A DNA stretch of 64,000 nt from Geotrypetes seraphini (taxonomy: Eukaryota; Chordata; Amphibia; Gymnophiona; Dermophiidae): assembly GCF_902459505.1 (NCBI RefSeq), contig NC_047084.1, forward strand, positions 311,689,963 to 311,753,962, given 5' to 3'. Within the stretch, counting starts at the first letter, position 1, and each line of letters starts with the position of its first letter. Positions 22,181-33,761 of the stretch are shown one piece after another. Below the pieces are notes generated by a model. That model did not search any database, had not been told where the DNA came from, and was given only the letters and a program-made list of their open reading frames with translations. Both the position numbers and the translations under genes were made by a program.

Positions 22181-23250
22181 GGGCTCATAATCGAAAGAGA
22201 AAAACGTCCAAAAATTGGCCTAAGTCGGCACTTGGACGAACATTTCTCAAAAACGTCCAAGTGCCGATAATAAAAACGGGTTTTGGACGTATTTCTAAAC
22301 GACCTAGGCCTTCATAGTGCCACTGAACGACCAAAGCTAAACGGGGCATTTTGGGAGGCGTGTCGAGGGCGGGAGTTGGGCCGGCTTAGATTTAGTCGTA
22401 CAGCATTTATAACCGAAAGTTTTACAACAGAGTCTAGACGGAACTTGGACGTTGTGACTTAGACCATGTAAAACATGGTCTAAGTCACAAAAACCCACCT
22501 AAAGTCACCAGATAAGCATTGCAAACACATAAAACAGACCCCCCCCACCACCCCAGTGATCACCAACCCCCCCACCCCCATAAAAATTTTAATCATAACT
22601 TTTAAATTCAGCCTCCAGACCATCATCACCTGGCCGCCTGGCATAGGAAAGCCTAGTCGTCCAGCACAGAGACATCTTGGGGGTGGGTTAGGGACCCATA
22701 GAGAGAAGGACCCATGCCCATAAGCCCCTGTAATCACTGCATTGATACTTAAACATGTGCACTGCCCTATACACCCCCAAAACCCTTTTGCAGTGGCATA
22801 TAAGTGGCTCCTGCAGCCATAAGGGCTATTGGGGTGGTAGATAAGTGGGTCTAGGGGATTCGGGAGGTGGTTTGGGGGGCTCATCATGACCTATAAGGGA
22901 GCTGTAGGGAGGAGAAGACATGGCACCCTTTTTGTGAAGTTCACAGCAGTGCCCTGTAAGGTACCCCACTATTTAGGTGGCAAGTCTGGGTGGCAAGTCT
23001 GGGTGTTCAGTCCATCACTTTGCAGACTCCTCCCACGTCCAACAGGGCTTGTTCTAGGCGTTTTGGACTTGGACGGAAATGTGGTATAAAAGATAGACGA
23101 TTTAGTAGCTTGGACGATCAGATCGGCAGGACGTATAATTACACGATTTTCAAAACAAAAAAAAGTTGGACGTATCTTTCAAAAACGTGTCTTAAGCTGT
23201 TTTTTTATTTTGGACGACTTGCGAGACTTAGGACATCCCTTTCGATTATG
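22181..23250. mobile_element. 1.07-kb non-autonomous DNA transposon, CATAATCGAAAG ends
   Basis: The left end GGGGCTCATAATCGAAAG and the right end CTTTCGATTATGCCCCTCC are imperfect inverted repeats. Both subterminal regions are rich in ACGTCCAA / TTGGACGT words. No transposase frame is seen. Short C- and G-rich tracts lie at 22540-22590. The target duplication is not clear, so the superfamily is left open. It lies in GAR1 intron 5. Confidence 0.7.
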
Positions 23251-23254
23251 CCCC

Positions 23255-23360
23255 TCCACGGGTCCCTTTTACAAAAGCATTGAAGCCCATTCAATTTCTA
23301 AGGGTTTCAGTACATTTACCGTGACAGTATCGTTAACGGGCTTTATAAAAGGCTCCCTAA
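23255..23360. mobile_element. short MITE (GTCCCTTTTACAAAAGC ends)
   Basis: GGGTCCCTTTTACAAAAGC and GGCTTTATAAAAGGCTCCC are imperfect inverted ends close to those of the Harbinger-like MITEs. Target duplication unclear. Confidence 0.5.
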
Positions 23361-23869
23361 GTGGGTGGGTGAGTTTTTAAGATGCAGCAAAAGTTGAGCT
23401 TTTACCACAGCTTAGTTTACCACAGAAGCCATTAAAATGTTTCTCAGTACTGTAGATCAGCGATTATCACAGTACATATAAACATGGTTTGCATTAACCT
23501 TGCTATCAGCATTATTCACATTGAGAGCATCAGGTCATTAAGTTATAGCCTGATGCTCCCAAGCCACATCTTAAAGGGGCCAGGCATTAGAAAGAATCTT
23601 CTCCTCTTCCCCTGCAGTGCATCCCTCCCCCAGAACATAAACCCCATCTCCCTACCCTTCCTTAGACCCTCCCCACCCCCCAAGGCCTATCTATTCAAAC
23701 CTTTGTTGTCTAGAAGTTCCGGAACAGGAAAGAACCCTAGTCACTCTTGCCCCATGCTGATGTTGAGCTCAAATGGCCCTGGTGATCTAGCAATAACTTG
23801 ATGGTACTACCACTAGAGGGTCAAGCTACTGTACAAGGGCCTTTTATACTATGATCACCTCGTACTCAC

Positions 23870-23971
23870 CTCTAAAACCACGGCCTCCTCCACCGCCTCG
23901 TCCTCCCCGGAAGCCTCCACCGCCTCGTCCTCCCCGGAAGCCTCCACCGCCTCGTCCTCCCCGGAAGCCTC
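23870..23971 (-). CDS. GAR1: GAR1 coding exon 5 (C-terminal RGG box)
   Basis: A 102-nt exon encodes GGFRGGRGGG repeated three times, then GGRGFRG. This is the C-terminal glycine-arginine-rich tail that binds RNA and targets the protein to nucleolus and Cajal bodies. The acceptor TTTTACGTGCAG lies at 23972 and the donor GTGAGT at 23869. At DNA level the exon is almost a tandem repeat of a 30-nt unit (CCGGAAGCCTCCACCGCCTC on plus), so unit number could vary between alleles. Plus-strand proline-rich frames over this exon are shadows. Intron 4 to exon 4 carries a mariner and a CR1 tail. Confidence 0.92.
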
Positions 23972-24299
23972 CTGCACGTAAAAGAGGCAACATTGACAGG
24001 TGCACTGTTAAATTGTTCCCACACGGTGCTACTACAGAGATGTGCACAGAAATCCAAGTATCCAGAACATTCACTCCATCAAATGTCAAGATATTAATGG
24101 TATTAAAACTAATGCAGTAATCTTCGGTGACAAGACAAATCCATAGGCAGCAAAGACAACAGATGCTCTAGTCATTAGGAAAAAAAACACCTTTCTGTCT
24201 GGGATTTCAGCTACATGACTACCATTACAACTCATTTCTGCTGATCACATAGCTGGCCAGAAATATGTTATTCCAACATTTTTGTATTATGCGCTGTAG

Positions 24300-24675
24300 C
24301 CCGGATTCTCTAAACAGCGCCATGGTCGGCGGCCGCTGATCGTGTGCCAGTCATGCAATGGCGTAATTTAGAGAATCAGACCTCCGGCACAGGTAGGCAC
24401 CAGAAACGTAAGCCAGGGCTTTCAAGGTTTACATTTCTGGTGCCTACTTTTGACGTGAATTGTACCTCTGGAGGTGCCTACTGGCACCTAATGCCGCTTC
24501 CAGCATTAGCCACACCTACAGTGGCATTAGGCATTGTAAAGCCCCTATGGAGGTGCGATTCTGGCACCGGTAGGAACCCTGAAAATCAGTTTCAGTGGCA
24601 GTTTTTTACTTAGCTTAGACGCTGGTAGGGTGGCTACCGGTGCCTAAAATACCCAGCGCTGTTTATAGTATATGG
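24300..24675. mobile_element. old MITE with CCGGATTCTCTAAACAGCGC ends
   Basis: CCCGGATTCTCTAAACAGCGC at the left is mirrored by CAGCGCTGTTTATAG near 24655. The interior repeats GGTGCCTA-type words in both orientations. Diverged; target duplication not certain. In GAR1 intron 4. Confidence 0.5.
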
Positions 24676-24946
24676 GCCTGTGTTCACAAGGGTGCTGCTC
24701 AATACCATTTAAGAGGTCCATGTCTGTTAAAGAACTTCCCAATGTAGGAACCTATCCTGCCAGAAAATTCCACACTATGAATATCTGACATCATTACCTC
24801 CAAATGCTTGTTAACATGTAGTATATCCTTCTGCTATGATGAATGAGGTGGAGATTAGCAAGATCTGCTCTCTGAATTTAAGATATGGCGGATGTATTCT
24901 TTCAGTAGTCCTATGGAACAGGTATTACAAAGCTGGACTCCTTATA

Positions 24947-26243
24947 AGAGGGCTGTTCAAAAAGTATCAGACCTTTATTCATAAAAAAATACTCATATTC
25001 AGGAACAATAATCTTATACTAATCTCCTTCAAAGTAGTCCCCTTGGGCTGCCACACACTTCTTCCAATGGTTCTGCCACTGTCGGAAGCAGCGCTGGAAT
25101 GCCTCTTTTGAGATTGTTTACAACTGGTCTGTCGCATTCTGCATGATGTCTTCTCTTGACTGAAATCTGGTCCTTTTCAGCTTGGGAAAAAAACAGAAGT
25201 CACACGGAGCCATGTTGGGAATGTAGGAAGCCTGAGGAATCACAGGTGTGTTGTGTTTGGCCAGGAAACTCCGTATCAAATGTGAAGAATGGGCAGGTGT
25301 GTTAGCGTGATAGAGCTACCAATTGACCGCTGCCCACAGGTCTGGCTGTTTGCGTCTCACAGCGTTACGAAGGCGACACAGAACCTCTTTGTAGTACCCC
25401 TTGGTGATGGTTGTGCTGTGTGGTACGTACTCATGATGAACCATGCCACTGGAGTCAAAGAAGACGGTCAGCATGACTTTGACATTGCTGCGGCCTGTCT
25501 TGTTTTTTTTGGCCTCGGGGATATTGAATGCTTCCATTGTGATGACATCAACTTGGTTTCTGGGTCGTACCCATAAACCCAGGACTCATCGCCAGTGATC
25601 ACTGTGCTGAGGAAGTTGGGATCACTGTTCACAGTCTCCAACATGTCCTGTGCGATCTCCAAATGGAGTTGTTAGCAGCTTTGGCACGAACTTTACTGAA
25701 ATTCTCCTGAAGCCCAAATCCGGAGTCAAAATGGAATGAACGGATCCAACGCTGATGCTTGCCTCATCTGCTAGTTCTTTGATCATGATTCGACGATCCT
25801 GCATCACCAGGGTCCTCACTTGGTCAATGACGATCTCATTTCTGGATCTTGAGGGCCTACCAGAACGTGCTTCACTCTCCACTGATGTGCGGCCATTTCT
25901 GAAGCAGTTGTACCACCCTTTATCTGTGTGGTGCCCATTGCTTCGTCCCCGAAGGCCTGTTGAAATTGTTTCCATTTGGGAATCACCAAGCTTTACACAA
26001 AATTTAATGCAGTAGCGTTGTTCAACTTTTTCTGTCATTTTGTCAAAAAAGAAAATCTGACGGCGCTCACTTACACTTCCTCACTCACTGGCGGTCTGCC
26101 GGTGACTGACAGCTTCTGTAGGCAGGAAAAAATTCAAGCAAGCACATTAGGGTCGTCTACATACGTGCACCAAACCGCACCTCCTTAGCTTTATTTGTTT
26201 ACGCAAGAAAAATTAAGGTCTGATACTTTTTGAACAGTCCTCG
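24947..26243 (-). mobile_element. mariner transposon, nearly full length, transposase decayed
   Basis: Inverted ends of about 29 bp (GAGGGCTGTTCAAAAAGTAT and, inverted, GAGGACTGTTCAAAAAGTAT) are flanked by TA on both sides (24945-24946 and 26244-26245). The total of 1,297 bp is the size of a complete mariner. The minus strand codes for the transposase in pieces: MTEKVEQRYCIKFCVKLGDS and SGRPSRSRNEIVIDQVRTLV (DNA-binding half), then TGDESWVYGYDPETK (first catalytic Asp), YHANTPAHSS and MAPCDFCFFPKLKRTRF (third Asp). The second catalytic Asp of the family HDNA motif is replaced by Ala (HANT). Frames change at least twice, near 25640 and 25320. It cannot encode an active enzyme. Located in GAR1 intron 4. 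Confidence 0.9.
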
Positions 26244-27521
26244 TATAGGGTAGAAAAGTCTCATTTACAGCTAGCCATATTCCTGTTTCATGTTGATGTG
26301 AGCCATGAAAATGGTTTAGTGAAGGACAGCTATCATTAAATAATGGAGAATAAAGATTACAACAAAAGTTTTCTTGTCTCTAATGTTTTCATAAGTGTCC
26401 CTTATATGTCAGCAGCTCTGAATGCTTTTGTGGGGTCAGACACACTAACCTCAGTATTTAAACATTTAGTATGACCTTTGAAAATATGTTAGTGTAATTA
26501 ATTTTTTCTTAATCATAATTTGTGTTCACAAGTGTCCTTTAACCCTGACAATTCATGGCATCTTCAATTCCACCGAGTTGTTGGCTCAGCAAATTCTAGA
26601 GTTTAATTAAAGGCTCAACTCTTTTGCAAGCTCAAAATGCTGGAGCTCAATTCTATTGAAAAATAACGTACTCAGAAATGTCTCGAATGTTGGGCAGAAG
26701 TTTCTGCTGCAGTAGGATATTTTTGGGTTATTTGGAAAAATGCTGGATGTATAAGTCCTTTTTGTTCTTCCTTCACGGGTCCAACGCTGGGAGGTTAAGT
26801 GTGATATTCAGCTTAGTTGTTGTAAACATTCTTGTTCAACAGGAAAATGGAAATCTCTTGGTGGCAGGGCCATGCCCAAGAAGAGAATCAAGGTTCGTAC
26901 ATTTACTCTGCTCATTCTGCAGCATTCTCACTCCTATGAGCTACCTGTGATCAGAGAGGGACCTTACCTAACCATGCTGAGGTGAACCACTGGTGTTGGG
27001 GGTCAGTAAACAAGATAAGAAGTCGTAAGATGTGAGTGTGTATAATATGGGGGAAACCAGAAGTCAATTTGGGGATAATTCTCCTAAAGAATGGAGTCTA
27101 AGGACAGTTGCCACTAATCTCATTTGCAATTTTATTTAAATTAGTCTCCTATTTTCTTCATCCTGTTTATCTTCTCTCTCTCTCTATGTTCCATCTATGC
27201 TTATGCCCTATGTTTTATCATGTATTGTATTGACATCGTAATGCAGTATACTATGCTATATTTTGTATTGTTACTTGAATGTTTTTGCTGCTGTAATTTA
27301 CTGCCTATATCTGACTTCTTCAAAAAAGGAGGTAAATTAATCCCAATAAAATAAGGGACTCATTTAAGTACCTATGGTACTTTGTGTATCCAGGTGCTTT
27401 GAAAATGAGCCCCCTAGTGTCTCCAGCACAGTTAAACAGATCAGGAACACCTACGGGATTCTTTTGATGTGCAAACTCATTCTAGACCAAAAAATCAAAA
27501 GCATCCCTGGTCTCTAAAGTA

Positions 27522-27780
27522 GAAAGGGGATAGATTTCGTACATACGTAAGGAAGTTCTTCTTCACCCAGAGTGGTAGAAAACTGGAACGCTCTTCTGGA
27601 GGCTGTTATAGGGGAAAACATCCTCCAGGGATTCAAGACAAAGGTAGACAAGTTCCTGCTGAACCAGAACGTATGCAGGTAAGGCTGGACTCAGTTAGGG
27701 CACTGGTCTTTGACCTAAGGGCCGCCGCGGGAGCAGACTGCTGGGCACGATGGACCACTGGTCTGACCAAGCAGCAGCAA
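27522..27780 (+). mobile_element. CR1 LINE 3' end
   Basis: The plus strand reads the last coding part of CR1 (KFFFTQSGRKLERSSGGCYR-like, with a frameshift) and then the 3' UTR phrase ACTGCTGGGCACGATGGACC followed by ACTGGTCTGACC. Only the last 260 bp of the element remain. In GAR1 intron 4. Confidence 0.75.
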
Positions 27781-28447
27781 TTCTTATTCATTCATTTTTC
27801 TATACCATTCCATCTACAGTCAACTATAAGACTACAATCTTGCCTCAGAACAACTTAAATGTTATTACACCATCTAACAGTTATCATCTATACCAGTGTA
27901 TTGCAAACTGTGTGCAGCGGCAATTCCGGGTGTGTCTTGAGATGCTGGTGCCAGCTTACAGGACGTGCCTCTCGCTGTGAGAAGCACATCCTGTAGGCAG
28001 TCAGCTACTGCCTCTCCTTCTTTCCGCCCTTCTCCTCCTACAGTACCCCCCTTCCCACTGGCATGGCAGTTGCAGTCTGTCTTGAGGGCCTCTGCGCATG
28101 TCGATGTGATGACATCGCACATGTGCGTGATGTCATCGTGTCGACGTCAGCGCATTTCCGGACACCCTCCAGCTGTGACCCCAAAGTTTAGGGTGCCGCG
28201 GCTTTAGAAAGTTTGCAGGACACTGGCCTATACAAAGGACAGGTTTTGCTCCATTAGAAAAATGATATTCTTCTACTGTTTCCAATAATCTGGAACTTAA
28301 TGCAATTAGAACATTTCTTTTGCCTTATTCTACAGTCATTTGGATCCTGGATTCATCTTATTCTAGAAATCCCCTGCTCACGTGTCTGTTAGGTCGCAAT
28401 ATATTCCTTTTTTACTGCTTTATCAGAGAATGCTTCCAGAAACTTAC

Positions 28448-28580
28448 CTCCACCTCTGCCACCACCGCCTCGACCGCCACCCCTGCCTCTACCACGACCA
28501 CCTCTTGGAGCTCCTCTCTCACCGGGAGGCCTTGGCAAAAACCTCTGCAAAGGCAGTAGCTTATAAGGGTCGATGTAAAA
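28448..28580 (-). CDS. GAR1: GAR1 coding exon 4
   Basis: This 133-nt exon encodes [20 protein letters not shown], the last strand and extension of the Gar1 core that packs on Cbf5/dyskerin. It then gives [15 protein letters not shown] and GRGGGGRGG, the start of the C-terminal RGG region. It is nearly identical to the human sequence. Splice sites: TTTGCAG before TTT TAC at 28581, and GTAAGT at 28447 after one base of a Gly codon. The following exon supplies the remaining two bases. A 95-bp inverted-repeat hairpin element begins 60 bp upstream of the acceptor in transcript order (28641-29119). Confidence 0.96.
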
Positions 28581-28640
28581 CTGCAAAGTTTTTTTTTAGG
28601 TGTAAGAGAGAACAGAATTTGTTATAAGCTTAAAAATTTA

Positions 28641-29119
28641 AGCGTTGTCGCACAAATTTCCATACACTATCATAGATAATATTGAGAATAACAGGGGTCT
28701 CAAGTGCTCTTAACCAGAGGCTCGAGATATTTTTCACAGCCAAAGGTTATTTTGGTGAGCTATCATCGGTCCCGTTATTTTTTCTCTAAATCTATGAATT
28801 GTGCCAAAATTTAACCCAATAATTTAATTATAAAATGTATATCTCTCTAATCATAGTGATTTGCTATTTCGATTAATACATAACCATATTCATTGTTATG
28901 TTATATTTTTTTCTTTTTTCTCCAACTAAGATACTCAGTCAAACTACTTAGCTCTTATTTTTCTTGTTGATTTTTTCTTTTATTATTTCCATATTTTTCT
29001 TTTGTTGGTATTTATCCTGTTGGATAAAAATATCTCGAGCCTCTGGTTAAGAGCACTTGAGACCCCTGTTATTCTCAATATTATCTATGATAGTGTATGG
29101 AAATTTGTGCGACAACGCT
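28641..29119. mobile_element. TA-flanked MITE with about 95-bp perfect inverted ends
   Basis: AGCGTTGTCGCACAAATTTC continues as a near-perfect inverted pair (28641-28736 with 29025-29119), flanked by TA on both sides (28639-28640 and 29120-29121). The AT-rich interior has no coding potential. The TA duplication suggests a Tc1/mariner-type mover. It sits just upstream of GAR1 exon 4 and could fold in the pre-mRNA. Confidence 0.8.
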
Positions 29120-29897
29120 TATATATATAAGAGGATAGTGTGACACACGACATTATTTAAGAGGTTAAATAAGCTTAAAAATACCAATATAAATTTTGAA
29201 TTCCTGACATCTCAACTGACACTGTTCAAGTGTCATCTAGTGCTAATAGCTTATCAGTACAAACTCTCACAAGAGATCTAACTTTAAGAATCTTAACCGT
29301 TTGTAAGTCTGTTTCATATTTGTGCTTTAAATAAAGTATAAGAACATAAACGCAGGATGATAGGATTTGTCTTTCAGAGATGTTCAGATTCCTTTTTTAA
29401 ATTGCCTTACAAAGTCAGGACAGTATCTTGCCAGTGATCCACAAGCTGCTCTTAAAGCAGTGCCAAAAACAGCACACAAACAAGTGAACAGATCCCTCTA
29501 ATCTGTGAAGGGCAGGACAATAACCTATGCTGGTTGCAAAACTTGCTCATCTTGAAAGCAATGTAAAAATTTACAAGGAAAAAAAAAAAATCACAGCAGC
29601 AGCAAAATGGATTCAAACAAGGCACCCTGTTTCCATTTCTGGAATTAACATAAAGCACATTTTCAACTGCATACTTTGTTTAGCGACTGATGGGTTTTTA
29701 TTCTCCTCCACCCCCCCCCCGGGCTCTACTGAACAACTATTCCGAAGGGCAATCATTGGAGCTGGTGGCACAAAGACAGCATGCGCAGGGCTGTAAAGTT
29801 TCAAGAGCGGTAAGGAGAAAGCTGAGGACATGCTGTGGAAACTGGGATGAGGGCCAGAAAGGGAGCATAAGCCCTGTGCAAGCTGAATAATACTTAC

Positions 29898-29957
29898 TTT
29901 TTGTAACTTTTTAAAGGAAGATGCCTTCATGTTTTCAGATAGCTTAACAGAAACATA
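29898..29957 (-). CDS. GAR1: GAR1 coding exon 3 (60 nt)
   Basis: The exon encodes YVSVKLSENMKASSFKKLQK, identical to human but for one residue (human YFSVKL..., from memory). It completes the beta-barrel of the Gar1 core, and the KASSFKK block lies at the Cbf5 interface. Splice sites: acceptor GCAAACAG at 29958 and donor GTAAGT at 29897. Both borders are phase 0, so skipping would keep the reading frame. Intron 2 upstream (29958-39146) is 9.2 kb and holds the nested transposon stack. Confidence 0.95.
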
Positions 29958-30487
29958 CTGTTTGCATTGGTTAAGGAATAGAGATTAGAAGACATGCTCA
30001 AACCACTGAATAAAGAGCTTAATTTACTAAGGCTTTTCTCCCATTCTGTGTCTACGTGGAAAATATTTTATAGACAAGACCTTCTCTCTTAAAAATGGCT
30101 CAAGTCAAAAACACAATATCCTGCCAATTTGTCAAAAAATGGAAATAGGGAATAGTTTAACTCTGACTAGACTGGAGTCTTGTGGGAAAAGGCACAAGGC
30201 CTGTAAAACACAGCCCTGCAGAGCCAACCCCTCAATGATACGTAGACTACTACTTGCCCCTTGTACAAAAATAACATAGAATAATGCAATTCAAAAGCAG
30301 GATTTTATTAGTATCACAAATACATCCAAAATCAATTGCAATGGACAGAAAATGGACTTAAAGCTGTCAACAGGTGAATCAACACATAGCTAAAATAGGA
30401 TCCATGTTTTAAAACATCCAAACAAATTCAAATTGCTCATATACTTCCGATTAGATGTTTCCCATATTCCATCTACTACTACTACTC

Positions 30488-30645
30488 ATCCACTGCTTAT
30501 TCCTTGGATAAGCAGCATAAAATCTGTTTTACTACTTGGGATCTAGCTAGGTACTTGGGTCCTGGGTTGGCCACTGTTAGAAACAGGATACTGGGCTTGA
30601 TGGACCTTTGGTCTGTCCTAGTATGGAAATTCTTATGTTCTTATT
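30488..30645 (+). mobile_element. CR1 LINE 3' tail
   Basis: TACTGGGCTTGATGGACCTT, TGGTCTGTCCTAGTATGG and TTCTTATGTTCTTA are the standard CR1 3'-UTR end. The same family in opposite orientation lies at 44945-45115. A diverged interspersed repeat piece (GAGACAGTCCCTGCTCCAAA) follows directly. Confidence 0.7.
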
Positions 30646-31021
30646 TCTATACGCAACGTTGTACACTAAAAAAAAGAAGAGACAGTCCCTGCTCCAAAGA
30701 ACTTACAATCTAGTCAATATTCCATCTAAGACTTTCTTGGAAAAGGGATTCAAAAGATCTCTTCTATTCTATAAGTCTTCTTCCAAAACTGAGTTTCTGC
30801 CCAGGTCCAGAAACCCTAAGGAAAAGTCTTAACCCAGAAGCAATATGTTGGACCCCCCCGTATCCAAACCTTTTAAAAACTGAGCCATTTATCAATCCAG
30901 ATCATATTTACTGGCAACAAATACCATGGCTTAATTGTGTTTTGAATGAAAAAAAAAAATAACGTCTTAAGTTTGTTAGTTTAACAGAGTGGACCCAAAT
31001 CCTAGTACTGTTTAATATATT

Positions 31022-31250
31022 AAAAACCTGAGGCCTCGTTAGTCTAATGTTAATGCAGTGGGCTGAGAACCAGAGGAACTGGGTTCAATTCCTACTGCAG
31101 CTCTTTGTAACCCTAGGTAAGTCACCTAACCCTCAACAGCCCCAAGCAAAAAACAGATTGTGAGCCCACTAGAGACAGAGAAAGTATCTGTATGTAATAT
31201 GTAAACCACTTTAGTTGTAAGACAGAAAGACAGTATAGTAAATGAATGAC
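31022..31250 (+). mobile_element. tRNA-derived SINE
   Basis: The head resembles a tRNA with Pol III boxes: an A-box-like TTAGTCTAATGTTAATG and a B-box GGGTTCAATTCC about 35 bp later. The body GTAAGTCACCTAACCCTC, then ATTGTGAGCCCACTAGAGAC and TAAACCACTTTAG, is the kind found in amphibian SINEs. It is not a functional tRNA because no cloverleaf closes. Confidence 0.65.
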
Positions 31251-31395
31251 CCTTAACTTTAGGAGCAAGCCTTACAAACTTAGGAAACTTTCTTACTTCT
31301 CCTTCCCCACCAACAGTCCCCAGTGAATTGAAATTGGAAGGGGGGGGCAGGAATCCCCTTCTATATCAGCAGTAGCTCTTTAATAAACATATTTA

Positions 31396-31758
31396 CAGGT
31401 ACTCGTCGACTTACGACCTATGCTAGTTACAACTGTTCGACTTTATGATGCGTTTACAACAGTTTCCCCTGCCAGCTGTTAGCAGCCCCAGTCTCCCGCA
31501 CTCCCAAGTCTTGCTAGGAAGCAGTAATAATATAAAGAGGAGGAGGCGCCACAACAAATGTTCACCACAAAGGGATTGTGCTGTGCTTGATTTAGAAAGG
31601 AAGAAAATGTTGATAAAATATTACTTTAAGATAATTACAATATCATTACCCAGCCTAATGCAGTATTCTTTCCTTAGTCTAACACAGGCCGACTTATATC
31701 CCGATCAACTTACGACCTGTCAGTCGGAACCGATTGTGGTCGTAAGTCGATGAGGCAC
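31396..31758. mobile_element. pogo/Tigger-like MITE
   Basis: CAGGTACTCGTCGACTTACG at the left and CGTAAGTCGATGAGGCAC at the right, flanked by TA (31394-31395 and 31759-31760). No transposase; interior about 360 bp. GAR1 intron 2. Confidence 0.75.
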
Positions 31759-32399
31759 TAAGGTTGTTCTCTCAGTCTGTTATCTGTGGGCAAAGAAACT
31801 AAGATCCAAAATTTTATATATTAAAAATACATTTAAGCAGGTGAGAATATAAATTCTAACAAGTCTGTTCACAAACAATATCGTCACAATTCAAAGGATA
31901 TTCTTAAAATTTCCAAGAAAAACTATCCCCAAACCCACCCATCCCATTTGCAGAGTGAAAAACCATACATTCATACCTGTACATACATACCTATCCATTC
32001 TTTAATAACAATCAACAGTATACTAAACTAAATAAGTCCCTCATGGTGCCTCTGGAAATCACTAATAGAGGCCAGCAGTCTCCCTTTCTCAAGCATGCTT
32101 TCAACTATGGGACAGCCCCCCCCCATAGGTTAAGCAAAGAGGCAATTGCCTCTTTCTCTCATATCGTCACAGCCTGGGTCCGTCTTGGCACTCATTCTCT
32201 CTCCAGCCTTCACCTAGTCTCTTCTCCCTTACTCATCTCTGACCCACAACTTTCAGCCAGCCTCTCTCTCGCTGATACCCCCCCCCCCCTAAGCTTTACC
32301 CAGTCTCTCTTTTTCTCATTCATCCTCCCCATCTTTGCACAATCTTTCTCTCTCTTGTAGCAGTTACTCCCAGGCAAATGATGTGCCGAGTCGTCACTT

Positions 32400-32567
32400 A
32401 AAGAGGGGCTGTTGAAAAGATCTCAGCCCAACCAAGAAGAGAATGATGTGGCGCCAAGAAGCTTGCTAGTTATTCCACACTTTTCTTTTCAATGATATGA
32501 AGTAAGTTTCATGGCTCCACATCATTCTCTTCTTGGTTGGGCTGAGAACTTTTCAGCGGCCCCTCGT
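32400..32567. mobile_element. mariner-type MITE
   Basis: GAGGGGCTGTTGAAAAG and, inverted, GAGGGGCCGCTGAAAAG head two long arms (CTCAGCCCAACCAAGAAGAG mirrored). The total is about 165 bp. The TA on the right flank is clear, the left one less so. The ends resemble those of the mariner at 24947. Confidence 0.65.
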
Positions 32568-33452
32568 ATTCCCCTTACCTTACTAGCTCTTGAGCTGCCT
32601 CACAATGCATCTGCATTGCATCTGCATTGCAATTTGGCTCTCTCTGTATATTTGTTACAATTTTCAGAAGTTTTGATTAGTCTCACGGTTTTCCTGTGAG
32701 ACTCGAAGCTGTGAGACTTCCCCAACTTTCTACATTGTGCAGTTCATGCTTATAGGATGAAAATCCACAAATTTCAAACTACTCATCAAAAGAAACCCAA
32801 TAACAAGAGATAAAACCTGCTAGAAAGATGATACATGTTTGACACTGAGTATTCCATGGGACCTTTGGCAGTCTGCAAAGTTTACATTTTAGAGAATGGA
32901 ACGGTACAGTTTAGGGGGTGAAGAACTTATGTGCAAGACAGAAGAGCGGGACTTGGGTGTGATTGCATGTGATGATCTTAAGGTGGCCAAACAGGTTGAA
33001 AAGGTGACGTTGAAAGCTAGAAGGATGCTAGGTTGCATAGAGATATGGCCAGTAGGAGAGAGGCATTGAGACCTCATTTAGAATACTGTGTACAATTCTG
33101 GAGGCCGCACCTTCAAAAAGATATAAAAAGGATGGAGTCTATCCAGAGGAAGGCTACTAAAATGGTATGTGGTCTTCATCATAAGGCGTATGGGGACAGA
33201 CTTAAAGATCTCAATCTGTATACTTTGGAGGAAAGAGGGGAGATATGATAGAGACGTTTAAATAAATGAAATGCAAATGGTACCAGCCAGTGGCAAAGAC
33301 ACGCCTGACAGAGAGAACTTTAATATTGTTAATCGGCCTGGGGCTCATTGCTTGAAAAGGTGTGTAAATACATTGATGCTTTTTTGAGTCCTATGGTCTC
33401 TTCTGTCCCATCTTTTATTCAGGACACCACTCATTTTTTGAAATGTTTAGAC

Positions 33453-33761
33453 CATTGGTCTCAAACTCAAACCCTTTGCAGGGCCACATTTTGGATTTGT
33501 AGGTTCTTGGAGGACCTCAGAAAAAATAGTTAATGTCTTATTGAAGAAATGACAATTTTGCATGAGGTAAAACTCTTTATAGTTTATAAATCTTTCCTTT
33601 TGGCTAAATCTTAATAATAATATTGTAATTTATAGCTAAAGAGACATATGATCAAGAAACTGTTTTATTTTACTTTTGTGATTATGATAAACATACTGAG
33701 GGCCTCAAAATAGTACCAGGTGGGCCGCATGTAATCCTGCGCTGTGAGTTTGAGACCACTG
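33453..33761. mobile_element. hAT MITE, empty copy
   Basis: CATTGGTCTCAAACTC and GAGTTTGAGACCACTG are flanked by a perfect GTTTAGAC duplication (33445-33452 and 33762-33769). Same family as 16022-17313, inverted, without the CR1. Inserted in the Penelope-like element. Confidence 0.9.

Noticed and set aside
23851-24120. Plus-strand proline-rich frame PRPPPPPRPPRKPPPPRPPR
   Set aside because: It is the antisense of GAR1 exon 5; glycine codons read backwards give proline.
31022-31110. Possible tRNA gene
   Set aside because: Pol III boxes are present but stems do not close, and a SINE body follows.
32043-32360. 105-codon plus frame with Ser/Leu-rich C-terminus
   Set aside because: Low-complexity pyrimidine-rich DNA without family resemblance or splice context.
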